This document shows positions 1-7,901 of a DNA stretch of 22,061 bases, piece by piece. The stretch's first letter is position 1; each line of letters opens with the position of its first letter. The notes under the pieces are model-generated. The model was not told the origin of the DNA. It made no database searches and worked only from the letters and a program-made list of their open reading frames with translations. Source of the stretch: Candidatus Rifleibacteriota bacterium (GTDB taxonomy: Bacteria > Riflebacteria > Ozemobacteria > Ozemobacterales > Ozemobacteraceae); assembly GCA_029560455.1 (NCBI GenBank), contig JAKQKW010000299.1:1-22061 (forward strand). The letters run 5' to 3'. The translations under genes were made by a program, and so were the position numbers.

Positions 1-19
1 TACCCTCAGGAGGGTTCTC

Positions 20-1462
20 ATGGATTCCACGCCCGGAATCAAGATGAAGTTCTGTGAATCTTTAGACCGCTTTGTTGCAATTAGATCATTCACTCCGGAG
101 CAGAAGCAGCAGCTTTTCAAAAACATCAAGATAACTGACAAAAAGTCATACAAGCGGCTTATTATAAACGCTTCAGTGGTAAATTATCTCGATGAGATCG
201 CTCCCCTGGTTTTCGGAAACAATGAATACCCGCTCCTCGGCGAGATCATCGAGCAGGAGCTTTTTAACCTTTGTATCAAGGTTAATCCGTCGCTCGACAT
301 CAAGGAAGTAACCATCCAGGTCGACGAGCAGACCGCTAAAAGCGGTGCCATCACCATGCTTGGCTCTGAATCTGAAGAAGCCAAATCAGCGCAACAGCGC
401 TACATGGAAATCGAAAAGCACCTGCGCAAGCGCATTATCGGCCAGGACGAAGCGGTTACCGCTGTTGCCCAGGCCATCAGAAAAGCGCGCGTCGGTCTTA
501 AAAATCCGAAACGACCGGTTGGCAGCTTTATCTTCGTCGGTCAGACCGGCGTTGGTAAAACCGAACTGGCCAAGGCTCTGTGCGAATTCATGACCGGCAG
601 CGAAAACGATCTCGTTCGCATTGACTGTTCAGAATTTGCCATGAGCCATGAATACGCCAAACTTATCGGTGCCCCTCCCGGTTATATCGGCCACAATGAA
701 GGCGGCTACCTGACCGAATCGGTTAAAAACAAGCCGAATGGCGTAGTTGTCTTCGACGAAATCGAAAAAGCACACGAAAAGGTGCATAACCTTCTTCTGC
801 AGCTTCTCGATGAAGGCATTCTCACCGACAGCAAGGGCGAAACTGTCAGTTTCCGTGAATGTGTCATAATCCTGACCACCAATATCGGGGTTTCAGACAT
901 CACCACAGAAGAAAGCAAGCCTGGCTTCAGAGTCGAAGACTCAGCCAGCAAGGTTACCGAGAAACTCGATGACCTTTCGCATGAGAAAAAAGCCAAGATC
1001 ACCCGTAAGAGCCTCGAAAAGAAGTTCCCGCCTGAATTCCTCAACCGCATCGACGACATCATCGTCTTCAGAGCCCTCGACAAGAACGACAACCGCCAGA
1101 TTCTCAAGATTCTGCTGCAGGAAGTAACCGATCGCGTTTCAGGCCTGAGCATGCGACTGGGTTTCTCAGAAGACATGCAGACTTTCCTGGTTGACAAGGG
1201 CACTGACCTCAAATACGGGGCCCGTCCGCTGCGCCGCACCATTCACCGCTACATCGAAAATCCTCTGGCTGAAGCCATTCTTACCGGCTCTTTCAGCAAG
1301 GGTGACGATATTTCGGCCGAGTGTGGCAAAGACGCCGAAAACGAAGACTGCGCGATTTTCAAGGTAATCGGCAAGTTCGAGGTTAAAGAGCCCGAACCCT
1401 CAAAGGAGCCGCCGATTCTGCCCAAGTTCGACGACCCGCCGATCCAGGAAGAAGAAGAATAA
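20..1462 (+). CDS. Single-module Clp/HSP100-type AAA+ ATPase
   Basis: A 480-residue AAA+ unfoldase-like ATPase resembling the second (D2) module of ClpA/ClpB/ClpC. Visible motifs: Walker A GQTGVGKT (174-181), a tyrosine pore loop GAPPGYIG (217-224), Walker B VVVFDE (D246, E247), sensor 1 TTN, arginine finger FLNR (R343) and sensor 2 GARPLRR (400-406), then an acidic C-terminal tail. Where ClpA/ClpC carry the ClpP-docking loop, the sequence reads PGF (301-303) rather than the usual [LIV]-G-[FL]. The first ~135 residues match neither a Clp N-domain nor a D1 module that I recognise. Start: ATG at 20 follows an AGGAGG Shine-Dalgarno at 8-13. The frame is open to the left edge, so a longer protein cannot be strictly excluded. 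Family assignment is firm; the substrate is unknown. It is convergent with the following gene and separated from it by a strong terminator. Confidence 0.85.
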   Translation: MDSTPGIKMKFCESLDRFVAIRSFTPEQKQQLFKNIKITDKKSYKRLIINASVVNYLDEIAPLVFGNNEYPLLGEIIEQELFNLCIKVNPSLDIKEVTIQVDEQTAKSGAITMLGSESEEAKSAQQRYMEIEKHLRKRIIGQDEAVTAVAQAIRKARVGLKNPKRPVGSFIFVGQTGVGKTELAKALCEFMTGSENDLVRIDCSEFAMSHEYAKLIGAPPGYIGHNEGGYLTESVKNKPNGVVVFDEIEKAHEKVHNLLLQLLDEGILTDSKGETVSFRECVIILTTNIGVSDITTEESKPGFRVEDSASKVTEKLDDLSHEKKAKITRKSLEKKFPPEFLNRIDDIIVFRALDKNDNRQILKILLQEVTDRVSGLSMRLGFSEDMQTFLVDKGTDLKYGARPLRRTIHRYIENPLAEAILTGSFSKGDDISAECGKDAENEDCAIFKVIGKFEVKEPEPSKEPPILPKFDDPPIQEEEE

Positions 1463-1476
1463 CTGCTTCGTTCATA

Positions 1477-1513
1477 CATAAAAAAAACCGGCATCTCGCC
1501 GGTTTTTTTTATG
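1477..1513. terminator. Bidirectional intrinsic terminator between convergent genes
   Basis: A perfect 16-bp inverted repeat: CAT, eight A, CCGGC, loop ATCTC, GCCGG, eight T, ATG. A GC stem flanked by A and T runs works in both directions, serving the Clp-type ATPase gene ending at 1462 and the transpeptidase gene ending at 1529 on the other strand. Confidence 0.9.
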
Positions 1514-1528
1514 GGCAGTAAATGATGC

Positions 1529-3076
1529 TCAATTCTTTTTGGCTACTCTGGTCGGAGTTTTGTCTTCATGGCGCTTCATATAGAGTTCGTAAGCTATCTG
1601 ACCGGCTATCGAAGAGGCTTTGGTGCCAGAGTGATTTTTCTGACCGGCGAGAGTGACGATGCAGAGATCGCGCCCGGTTGCTTTGGTGAAGCCGCCGAAC
1701 CAGGTGTAAAGATAATTCGGCGAAGCGCCTGTCAGGGTGCCGGTTTTGCCGCCACAAATACGCGACAGGTTCGGACATCGGCTGTAACCGCCGAAACCGC
1801 GCTTGCCGGTTCCTACTGCGGTGGTGGCATACATCATCTTGTAAAGGTCTTTGGCAGTTTCGACCTTGATCGGCTGAGCCAGCTGAAATGGCTTGCGTCT
1901 GAAGATCACTTCGTTTTTGCGCACCACATAGTCGACCAGATAGGGTTTCATGGTGCGGCCACGGTTGAGAACTGTCGAAATGATCTGAGCTACGTGAATC
2001 GGGCTGACAAGAAAGTCACGATTGAGACCGGCTGCAGCCTGGCCCAGTTTTACCGGGTCTGATGGCAGGGAGGCCAGCGACTTGTCAACCGGCAGATCGA
2101 AGAAAAATGGCTTATTGAAACCGTATGCCTCAGCGTATTTTTCAACCAGGCTGCGGCCGGCTTTTCGCGCGATGCGGCCATAGACGCCGTTGTGTGAATT
2201 GGCAAAAGCTTTCCAGACTGTCATGTAGGTTTTGCCCCAGGCAAGAAAGCTGCTTTTGGCTGTAGTTTTTCCGCTGTCGATCCCGGCGGAAGCGGTGATG
2301 ATCTTGAATATCGAGGCGACCGGAAAAGTCGGACGCAGCGCCCAGTTTTCGGTTCTGTATTCTTTGCTGAGAATATTGAGAGTCTGGCTGCGGTGACTTG
2401 AAGTCATCGCGAGAATTTCGCCGGTCGACGGGTCTTGAATGATGCCGGCGCCGATGCGGGTCGAGTATTTTTTGAATACGTCTTCGAGCATTTTCTGAAG
2501 TGCCGGACGTATGGTCAGCACGATATAAGTCTGTTCATCGAATTTAACGATATAGCGGTCGAGCAGCGAGGCGTATTCCCACTTGTTTTTGCTGATCGCC
2601 TCTATATATGCCAGTGCAGAAGGAGAATTTTCGTTTGACTCGGGAGGCCGGTAGCCTGCTTCGGGTTTGCTCGCGGTTGCTTCACTGTCAACTGTATCGG
2701 CTGCAGGGTTTGCCGGAGTCATGACGATTGCAGAAGGTGCAGTTTCCTGTGCAGCTGCCGTTGCGGTTGTGACCGGCGCCATTTCTCTGGTTGCAGGCGT
2801 GAGTTCTTCCTGATCGACAGCTGCAGGGCTGTTGCTGTCTGCTGGGTTTATGCTTTTGGTGCGATATTGAATGGCGACCAGAGGTTTCTTCTGTTCCGGA
2901 GTGCCTGGCAGTGCGGCAGTTTCGATTTTGCCAGAAACATATACCGGCTTGCCGTCTTCTTCGGCAACGTAGAGAACCAGTGCGTCAACCATGCGTGAGT
3001 CGATTGCCAGTCCCATGAAGGCGATGTAGCAGACTACGCAGAGTATGTTCAGCGGTTTGAAATAGCTTGAAACCAT
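1529..3076 (-). CDS. Penicillin-binding protein, class-B-like transpeptidase
   Basis: A 515-residue membrane-anchored D,D-transpeptidase-like protein, predicted to cross-link peptidoglycan outside the cytoplasmic membrane. One hydrophobic N-terminal segment (about 8-25) is followed by a Pro/Ala/Thr-rich linker (about 50-150) and a catalytic domain (about 180-500). All three penicilloyl-transferase motifs are present: SIFK (S255, K258), SHN (294-296) and KTGT (444-447). It lacks the long dimerisation region usual in FtsI/PBP2 and has no glycosyltransferase domain, so it is a short, divergent class B type. Its ATG lies 16 bases after the LysM gene, which suggests co-transcription. Upstream there is only a weak AGGG ribosome site. 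A beta-lactamase-like role is less likely given the anchor and linker, but the exact cell-cycle role (division, elongation or accessory) cannot be read from sequence. Confidence 0.85.
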   Translation of the reverse strand: MVSSYFKPLNILCVVCYIAFMGLAIDSRMVDALVLYVAEEDGKPVYVSGKIETAALPGTPEQKKPLVAIQYRTKSINPADSNSPAAVDQEELTPATREMAPVTTATAAAQETAPSAIVMTPANPAADTVDSEATASKPEAGYRPPESNENSPSALAYIEAISKNKWEYASLLDRYIVKFDEQTYIVLTIRPALQKMLEDVFKKYSTRIGAGIIQDPSTGEILAMTSSHRSQTLNILSKEYRTENWALRPTFPVASIFKIITASAGIDSGKTTAKSSFLAWGKTYMTVWKAFANSHNGVYGRIARKAGRSLVEKYAEAYGFNKPFFFDLPVDKSLASLPSDPVKLGQAAAGLNRDFLVSPIHVAQIISTVLNRGRTMKPYLVDYVVRKNEVIFRRKPFQLAQPIKVETAKDLYKMMYATTAVGTGKRGFGGYSRCPNLSRICGGKTGTLTGASPNYLYTWFGGFTKATGRDLCIVTLAGQKNHSGTKASSIAGQIAYELYMKRHEDKTPTRVAKKN

Positions 3077-3092
3077 TAAATGGACCCTGTTA

Positions 3093-3635
3093 TCAGTTTA
3101 CTTTTACAGTCTGCAGCAGGCCGCTGCGGGGAACTTTGATTACACTGCCAAGTTTGAGTCCGCGTTCATCGGTAATGCGGTTGAGTCTGACCAGTGACTG
3201 CACCATCTGGGCGTTACCGAAAAGTTTGCGGGCAATTTTTTCGAGGGTGTCACCATGGATGACCTGGTATTCGACGAAGCGCTCAGAATCAGTAGAGCGA
3301 ACTTTGGTGCTGTGTTCTGCGTTCGAATCTTCGGTGTCAATGCGAGCCAGTTCGAAGCTGTTGTCGCTGAAGTCGCGGGAGGCTGGCGCAAAAGCGCCTT
3401 CAGGAGCGACTTTAACTGGTGTAGTCAGGCGTGAGCTGCTGATCAGACTGTCGATTCTGCCCACCAGAACCGGTGACGCCGGTTTTTCGATACCAGGCAC
3501 GATGCCGGTATGCGGCCCGATATCGCCGTGAATGGTGAAGGCAAAAGCGATCTGAAGTGCGAACAGGCCAGCCAGGAAAAACAGGAACAGACCGAACTGC
3601 GTTTTGGATTTGCTTTTATTTATCTGAGATTTCAT
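3093..3635 (-). CDS. Membrane-anchored LysM-domain protein
   Basis: A 180-residue protein with a basic N-terminus, a hydrophobic segment at about 14-33 that is either a signal anchor or a signal peptide, a low-complexity extracytoplasmic stretch and one C-terminal LysM domain (about 121-169; it begins VEYQVIHGDTLEKIARKLFG and closes with GSVIKVP). LysM domains bind the N-acetylglucosamine of peptidoglycan, so the protein probably tethers to or monitors the wall. The start is well supported: ATG at 3635 is preceded by AGGAGG. It sits directly upstream of the transpeptidase gene, so the two may act together. No catalytic domain is visible. Confidence 0.85.
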   Translation of the reverse strand: MKSQINKSKSKTQFGLFLFFLAGLFALQIAFAFTIHGDIGPHTGIVPGIEKPASPVLVGRIDSLISSSRLTTPVKVAPEGAFAPASRDFSDNSFELARIDTEDSNAEHSTKVRSTDSERFVEYQVIHGDTLEKIARKLFGNAQMVQSLVRLNRITDERGLKLGSVIKVPRSGLLQTVKVN

Positions 3636-3686
3636 GCCAACCTCCTGTACTGCTTGTTAAATTATCGGCAGTTTTGACAGCAAGGT

Positions 3687-4724
3687 TTAGGAAATTGCAG
3701 ATTGAATGTTTTCGCTTTCCTGATTTTCAGCGGCGCTGACTTCTTCGACACGCATACCTTCATGCGTCAACATGGCAAAGCCGACGGCAATTACGTAAAA
3801 GTATGCGATAAAATGGCATACCAGGCCGAAGGTAGCGGCAATTTCGTGTGAGAGTCCAAAAATTCCGTTGAGCGTGAGCACGCAGCAGAACTGGTAAATG
3901 CCGATCATGCCAGGGCTTGACGGAATCATCGCCCCGATTGCCAGCACCGACATGAACAAAGTAGTCTGAGTGAAGGTGAAGTCTATCGAGAACATCTGCA
4001 ATGACAACCAGAGTGTAAAGAGCGACAGTCCCCAGCCGACGAACGAGGTGACCAAAGCTTTGCTGAACACCAGGGGCTTGCTGATCAAACCGAGACCGTC
4101 GATAAACGAATCTCGCGAGCGGTTGAGTTTCGTGCTGAGCTTTTCCGGCAGCAGATTGAAGACTGACGATGATATCCTGACGAACAGGCTGCGTTTGAAC
4201 TGCAGAATCAAGATGGCGATCAGTACCAGAGCGTAAAAGATAATTGCACTGATGCTGGCTTTCTCGATCAGTGGAGTGGTTTTGAAGTTCTGCAACGAAA
4301 ACACCAGCATACTGACGATGACCACGCCGTCGAGAAAGCGCTCGAAAACCACCGAACCAAAGGCTTCGCTGCCGCCGCTGACCTTCTTTTTCTTCAGGTA
4401 ATAGGCACGAAAAAACTCGCCGGCGCGCGCCGGCAGTATATTGTTGAAAAAATAACCGATCACTATGCCAAAATACGCGGTTTTAAAGGGAAACTTGCGC
4501 TCGAACAGTATCTGTTGCCATCTTAACGCCCGTACAAGGTGTTCCAGAGTGTAACTGATACAGATAATCAGGATAAATTCAAGCCTGAGGCTGGCAAGTA
4601 TCGCGGGAACATGCTTCCAGTCGACTTTCTGCAGGGCAAGCCAGAGAAAGAAAAAACTTGTAATTATTCCCCAGAATTTCTTGGATTTTAGCATAGCAGG
4701 CATGGTACCATGTGCTCGTTTCAT
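3687..4724 (-). CDS. Flippase-like membrane protein (LPG-synthase TM / UPF0104 family)
   Basis: A polytopic membrane protein of up to 345 residues with about seven to eight hydrophobic segments. It matches the lysylphosphatidylglycerol synthase transmembrane region (YbhN/AglD-like). Characteristic motifs are NNILPARAGEFFRAYYL (94-110) and ERFLDG (128-133). Family members are putative lipid or lipid-linked sugar flippases, or the membrane half of MprF; the aminoacyltransferase half is absent here. The start is uncertain: in-frame ATGs lie at 4724, 4703 and 4694 and none has a good Shine-Dalgarno. The gene is divergent from the one at 4816 and lies 51 bases before the LysM gene, so it may head an envelope operon with the LysM protein and the transpeptidase. 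Confidence 0.8.
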   Translation of the reverse strand: MKRAHGTMPAMLKSKKFWGIITSFFFLWLALQKVDWKHVPAILASLRLEFILIICISYTLEHLVRALRWQQILFERKFPFKTAYFGIVIGYFFNNILPARAGEFFRAYYLKKKKVSGGSEAFGSVVFERFLDGVVIVSMLVFSLQNFKTTPLIEKASISAIIFYALVLIAILILQFKRSLFVRISSSVFNLLPEKLSTKLNRSRDSFIDGLGLISKPLVFSKALVTSFVGWGLSLFTLWLSLQMFSIDFTFTQTTLFMSVLAIGAMIPSSPGMIGIYQFCCVLTLNGIFGLSHEIAATFGLVCHFIAYFYVIAVGFAMLTHEGMRVEEVSAAENQESENIQSAIS

Positions 4725-4815
4725 TCACAAGTTTGTTCGGCTCGATCTTCATGGTTCGGTTGACAAGCCTGGTGAGTGGCAAAATCTGGAGCAGGTGACG
4801 TGGGGTGAGCCACTG

Positions 4816-5706
4816 ATGTGGACAGCAGTGCAGATTGGCGTGTGTCTGGTTTTTCTGATTCTGGTCGCATTCTGGATCGGCCGTAAACTTGGCCAGCGCC
4901 GCTTTTATCAGATTCAGGAAGAGATGCGCGCGCTCGAACTTTCGTTCAAGAATCTGATGGAAGACATGGAAATGGTTTCAGCCCATAACATGAAGGTTCT
5001 TGAAACCAGAACCGAAGAAATCAAGGAACTGATGACCATCGCCGATCGCAAATGCATCTATGTCAACGATCTGCTCAAAGAAATGGATGAAACTTCGGCC
5101 TCGCTGCGCATGCGTAATATTGGCGGTTCGCCGGCAGTAACCAGTATTGAAACCGGCGCCGAGCGCAAGGCCTTTAAAGAAATGCAGAGCTCGCTTGAAG
5201 GGCTGTTAACCAGGACTACCGATCTATCGGGACGCGTTGGCGAACTCGAAGAAAACCAGACGGTTTTTGCGCGCGACGATCTCGTCGATCTGGTGCGTCT
5301 CGAAGTGGCAAAACAGCTCAAAACGCTCGCCGGCGAAACCAGACCGGCGAAGAATGAAGCGGTCAGATCAGAGATCTCGTCTCAATCTGACGGTGATCGC
5401 GTCGTTCATATGCGGCAGCCGGTTCGCGAAAATTTTGCCGCACTTCCGAAGAATGTTAAAGAGCTTCGTATCGCGCCGATCGACGAAGGAGCCAGGCTTC
5501 CGGCGATTCCCAAAAAGACCGACCTCGAGGTCGAAGCTGCGTTGCCGCGCCCTGCCGCCGGTTTTCCCGTCAATGAAGTGCTTGAGATGTATCAAAATGG
5601 TGTGACCTTGCCTCAGATCGCGCGAACACTCAATATGAGCAAATCTGAAATAGAACTGATCATCAAAATCTACGGCGAAGGCGTTAGCATGAGGAAGATT
5701 GTCTGA
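4816..5706 (+). CDS. Membrane-anchored coiled-coil protein with C-terminal HTH-like segment
   Basis: About 296 residues. An N-terminal transmembrane helix (about 5-23) is followed by a long charged, coiled-coil-prone region (about 30-160), a Pro/Arg-rich linker and a C-terminal HTH-like segment (about 252-296: LEMYQNGVTLPQIARTLNMS, then SEIELIIKIYGEG). This layout resembles DUF6115/DUF2802-type proteins, whose biochemical function I do not know. I chose the ATG at 4816 because it places the TM helix at the N-terminus and has GGTGAG upstream. The frame is open back to an ATG at 4681, but that start would overlap the divergent gene and adds an unconvincing extension. Its TGA overlaps the next ATG (TGATG), so it is probably co-translated with the permease gene. 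A DNA-binding role is not established. Confidence 0.65.
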   Translation: MWTAVQIGVCLVFLILVAFWIGRKLGQRRFYQIQEEMRALELSFKNLMEDMEMVSAHNMKVLETRTEEIKELMTIADRKCIYVNDLLKEMDETSASLRMRNIGGSPAVTSIETGAERKAFKEMQSSLEGLLTRTTDLSGRVGELEENQTVFARDDLVDLVRLEVAKQLKTLAGETRPAKNEAVRSEISSQSDGDRVVHMRQPVRENFAALPKNVKELRIAPIDEGARLPAIPKKTDLEVEAALPRPAAGFPVNEVLEMYQNGVTLPQIARTLNMSKSEIELIIKIYGEGVSMRKIV

Positions 5707-6809
5707 TGTCCATCAAAAGCTTGTCTCCGGCAATAAAGAACTCTCTCATCGTACTTGGTTTTATCGTCGCGGCTGGCGGCGCTTATTACCTTTCCAGCGT
5801 CATTGCGCCATTTCTGATTTCACTGGTCATCGCCTATGTTATTAACCCGGTGGTGAGAGCGCTGGTTGCCCGCAAAGTGCCGCGACCATGGGCGGTGCTC
5901 AGCGTTTTTCTCGTATGTCTGCTGATCTTCACGATTTTCGTAGTGCCATTCAGCGTTTCGATGGTTTCAGAAGCTGGCGATCTTGTCACCAAGCTGGCGA
6001 ATCTCGATGTCAAAAAACTGGCCGACAATTACAAAGGCCTTGGCCTCGATCTTTACCATAAACTCGAGGGCATTCCATACGTAAAAAACTACATCGATGA
6101 GTTTGTGCAAAGCGATCGCCTGCGCGAAATGGCGGCCCAGGGCGTAATCATGGCGCGTGATGCGGCCGTCGCTCTGTTCAAAAAAGCGCTGGGTCTGGTT
6201 GGCGGCGCATTTTCGGGTATGTTGAACATGATTCTGATACCCATACTGGTATTCTATATTCTGCTCGATATTGACGAGATTTTTTCGAGCTTCAAACTGC
6301 TGTTACCGCCAGATTATCGCGATCGTGTGCTGGCGATAATCGGCAAGATCGATGTTCAGCTCAGTTCGCTTTTGCGCGGGCAGTTGCTCGCCAATTCGAT
6401 ATTTGCGCTGCTGATGATCATCGGTATCTGGCTGTCTGGCCTTAATTTTTCTTTGTTTCTCGGCCTGCTGGCCGGTATTGCCAACTTCATTCCGTATCTT
6501 GGCGGTCTGTTTACCATAATTTTTGCAGTGCTTGTCGCGATCGCGCAGTTTGGCTTTTCGGGCGCTCTGGTTGCAGCTCTGATCAAAGCCGCCATTGCCA
6601 TCGCCATCATTCAGACCATAGACGGCTGGTATTTGCAGCCAAATGTGGTTGGCGAAAACGCCGGCCTGCACCCGCTGGTAGTGATGCTGGCGCTGGCCAT
6701 TGCCGCCAATATCGCCGGGATTCCCGGCATGCTGGTGGCGGTGCCGCTTACCGTGATTCTCAAAGTGCTCGGCCGCGAGCTCTATCACGAACTCTACGAC
6801 CCGGTATAA
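5706..6809 (+). CDS. AI-2E/PerM family membrane transporter
   Basis: A 367-residue polytopic protein of the AI-2E (UPF0118, PerM, TqsA) exporter family. Visible features are a pair of N-terminal hydrophobic helices, a central amphipathic region (about 85-165), then a helix-rich C-terminal half with the family-like stretch GIANFIPYLGG and a terminal region ending in a Pro-Gly loop (IPGMLVAVPL). Members include Na+/H+ antiporters and putative small-molecule exporters; the substrate cannot be told here. The length is typical. The start overlaps the previous stop by one base and the stop lies three bases before the ABC ATPase gene, so the genes form one operon. Confidence 0.88.
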   Translation: MSIKSLSPAIKNSLIVLGFIVAAGGAYYLSSVIAPFLISLVIAYVINPVVRALVARKVPRPWAVLSVFLVCLLIFTIFVVPFSVSMVSEAGDLVTKLANLDVKKLADNYKGLGLDLYHKLEGIPYVKNYIDEFVQSDRLREMAAQGVIMARDAAVALFKKALGLVGGAFSGMLNMILIPILVFYILLDIDEIFSSFKLLLPPDYRDRVLAIIGKIDVQLSSLLRGQLLANSIFALLMIIGIWLSGLNFSLFLGLLAGIANFIPYLGGLFTIIFAVLVAIAQFGFSGALVAALIKAAIAIAIIQTIDGWYLQPNVVGENAGLHPLVVMLALAIAANIAGIPGMLVAVPLTVILKVLGRELYHELYDPV

Positions 6810-6812
6810 ACC

Positions 6813-7901
6813 ATGACTGCAGCCATAAAAGTAACTGACCTCAACAAGTTTTTCGGGCGCAAGCAGGTTTTGCGTGCTCTGCACTTCACCATTCCGCCCG
6901 ACACCATTGCCGGCTTTCTCGGCCCCAACGGCGCCGGCAAAACCACGACCATGCGCATACTGATGGGCCTGATTCCATCTTATAAAGGCAGCCTTGAAAT
7001 GCTTGGCTGCACTATTCCGTCGCAGCGCGTCGCGGCGCTCGAACAGATCGGCGCCGTCGTCGAAAATCCGACTTTTATCGAGACCATGAGCGCTTATGAG
7101 AACCTTTACTGGTTTGGCTCGCTGTATAAGCCTCTGACTGACGCGAGAATCCATGAAGTCATCGATATGGTCGGACTGAAAGAGGCAATCAACCAGCGTT
7201 TCGGTACTTTTTCGACCGGTATGAAACAGCGTCTGGGCGTAGCCTTTGGCATTCTGCACAAGCCTCGCCTGCTCATGCTCGACGAGCCGACAAGCGGCAT
7301 GGACCCGGCCGGTCGCGTGCATATGCGTGAGATTCTCAGGCGCATTCACCGCGAAGAAAAAACTTCGATTTTTCTGTCGAGCCACCTGCTCGACGAAGTG
7401 CAGCGCCTGTGCAATTACGTCGTCATCATCGACAAAGGCCTCACCGTCAGTGAAGGATACGTCGCCGACCTGCTCGCCACTCACCAGGAAAAGTGGGAAA
7501 TCAGAATGCCAGACGAAGAGTTCGAGCGGGCACGCACTCTGGTCGCGGGTATGAGTTTGCCGATCAGCATCGAAAATGTGCCGCGCGGACTCGTTCTGAC
7601 CATGAACGCCGGCCTGTCGGCGCAGGTAAATCAGGAACTGGTAAAGGCCGGCATAAAGGTCAACGCTCTCATTCCGCACGAGGCGTCACTTGAAGAAACC
7701 TTTATCAGGCTGACCTCCGACTCCGGCGACAAGGGAGGCAGCGATGAAACGCATGCTGTTTCTGGTTCTCTTCGAACTCAAAAAGATTCTCAACCGCAAA
7801 AAGGCGCTGCTGTTTCTCATCGCTCTCAACGTGATTCCGCTGGTGGCAAGCCTTGCTCTGCTGATCGCCTACGTCAAATTCAAAAGTTTCGGCTTTGGTG
7901 A
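6813..7901 (+). CDS. ABC transporter ATP-binding protein (C-terminus possibly frameshifted)
   Basis: An ABC ATPase of the CcmA/drug-exporter type. Motifs: Walker A GPNGAGKT (37-44), Q-loop-region VVENP (82-86), signature FSTGMKQR (133-140), Walker B LLMLDEPT (153-160) and switch His191. The usual C-terminal region ends near LEETFIRLT (293-301), as in most family members. The annotated frame then runs on about 60 residues, the last 52 of them inside the permease gene (158-base overlap), in an arginine/serine-rich sequence that looks like an out-of-frame read of the permease. A one-base shift near 7735 would instead place a TGA at 7745-7747, giving an ordinary ATGA overlap. The ATPase domain is certain; the true C-terminus is not. 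It works with the ABC-2 permease at 7744. Confidence 0.88.
   Translation: MTAAIKVTDLNKFFGRKQVLRALHFTIPPDTIAGFLGPNGAGKTTTMRILMGLIPSYKGSLEMLGCTIPSQRVAALEQIGAVVENPTFIETMSAYENLYWFGSLYKPLTDARIHEVIDMVGLKEAINQRFGTFSTGMKQRLGVAFGILHKPRLLMLDEPTSGMDPAGRVHMREILRRIHREEKTSIFLSSHLLDEVQRLCNYVVIIDKGLTVSEGYVADLLATHQEKWEIRMPDEEFERARTLVAGMSLPISIENVPRGLVLTMNAGLSAQVNQELVKAGIKVNALIPHEASLEETFIRLTSDSGDKGGSDETHAVSGSLRTQKDSQPQKGAAVSHRSQRDSAGGKPCSADRLRQIQKFRLW

Noticed and set aside
1568..2062. 164-codon plus-strand open frame within the transpeptidase gene
   Set aside because: It is antisense to the conserved transpeptidase motifs and has unlikely composition and no ribosome site.
4701..4712. CATGGTACCATG perfect 12-bp palindrome near the divergent starts
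   Set aside because: It overlaps the probable start region of the flippase-like gene and is built from self-complementary restriction-like words. Without other support I do not treat it as an operator.
4760..4788. TTGACA at 4760-4765 as a promoter for the 4816 gene
   Set aside because: No acceptable -10 hexamer lies 15-19 bases downstream; the nearest candidates are A-rich and poorly matched.
4681..4815. Upstream start for the coiled-coil/HTH protein
   Set aside because: It overlaps the divergent flippase-like gene, adds a non-membrane extension ahead of the signal-anchor, and has no ribosome site. The ATG at 4816 is better.
6303..7679. 458-codon open frame on the minus strand across the permease/ABC ATPase junction
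   Set aside because: It lies antisense to two clearly conserved genes, is rich in His, Gln and Arg with no domain or membrane pattern, and spans their boundary without regard to it. It is a shadow frame of GC-biased codons.
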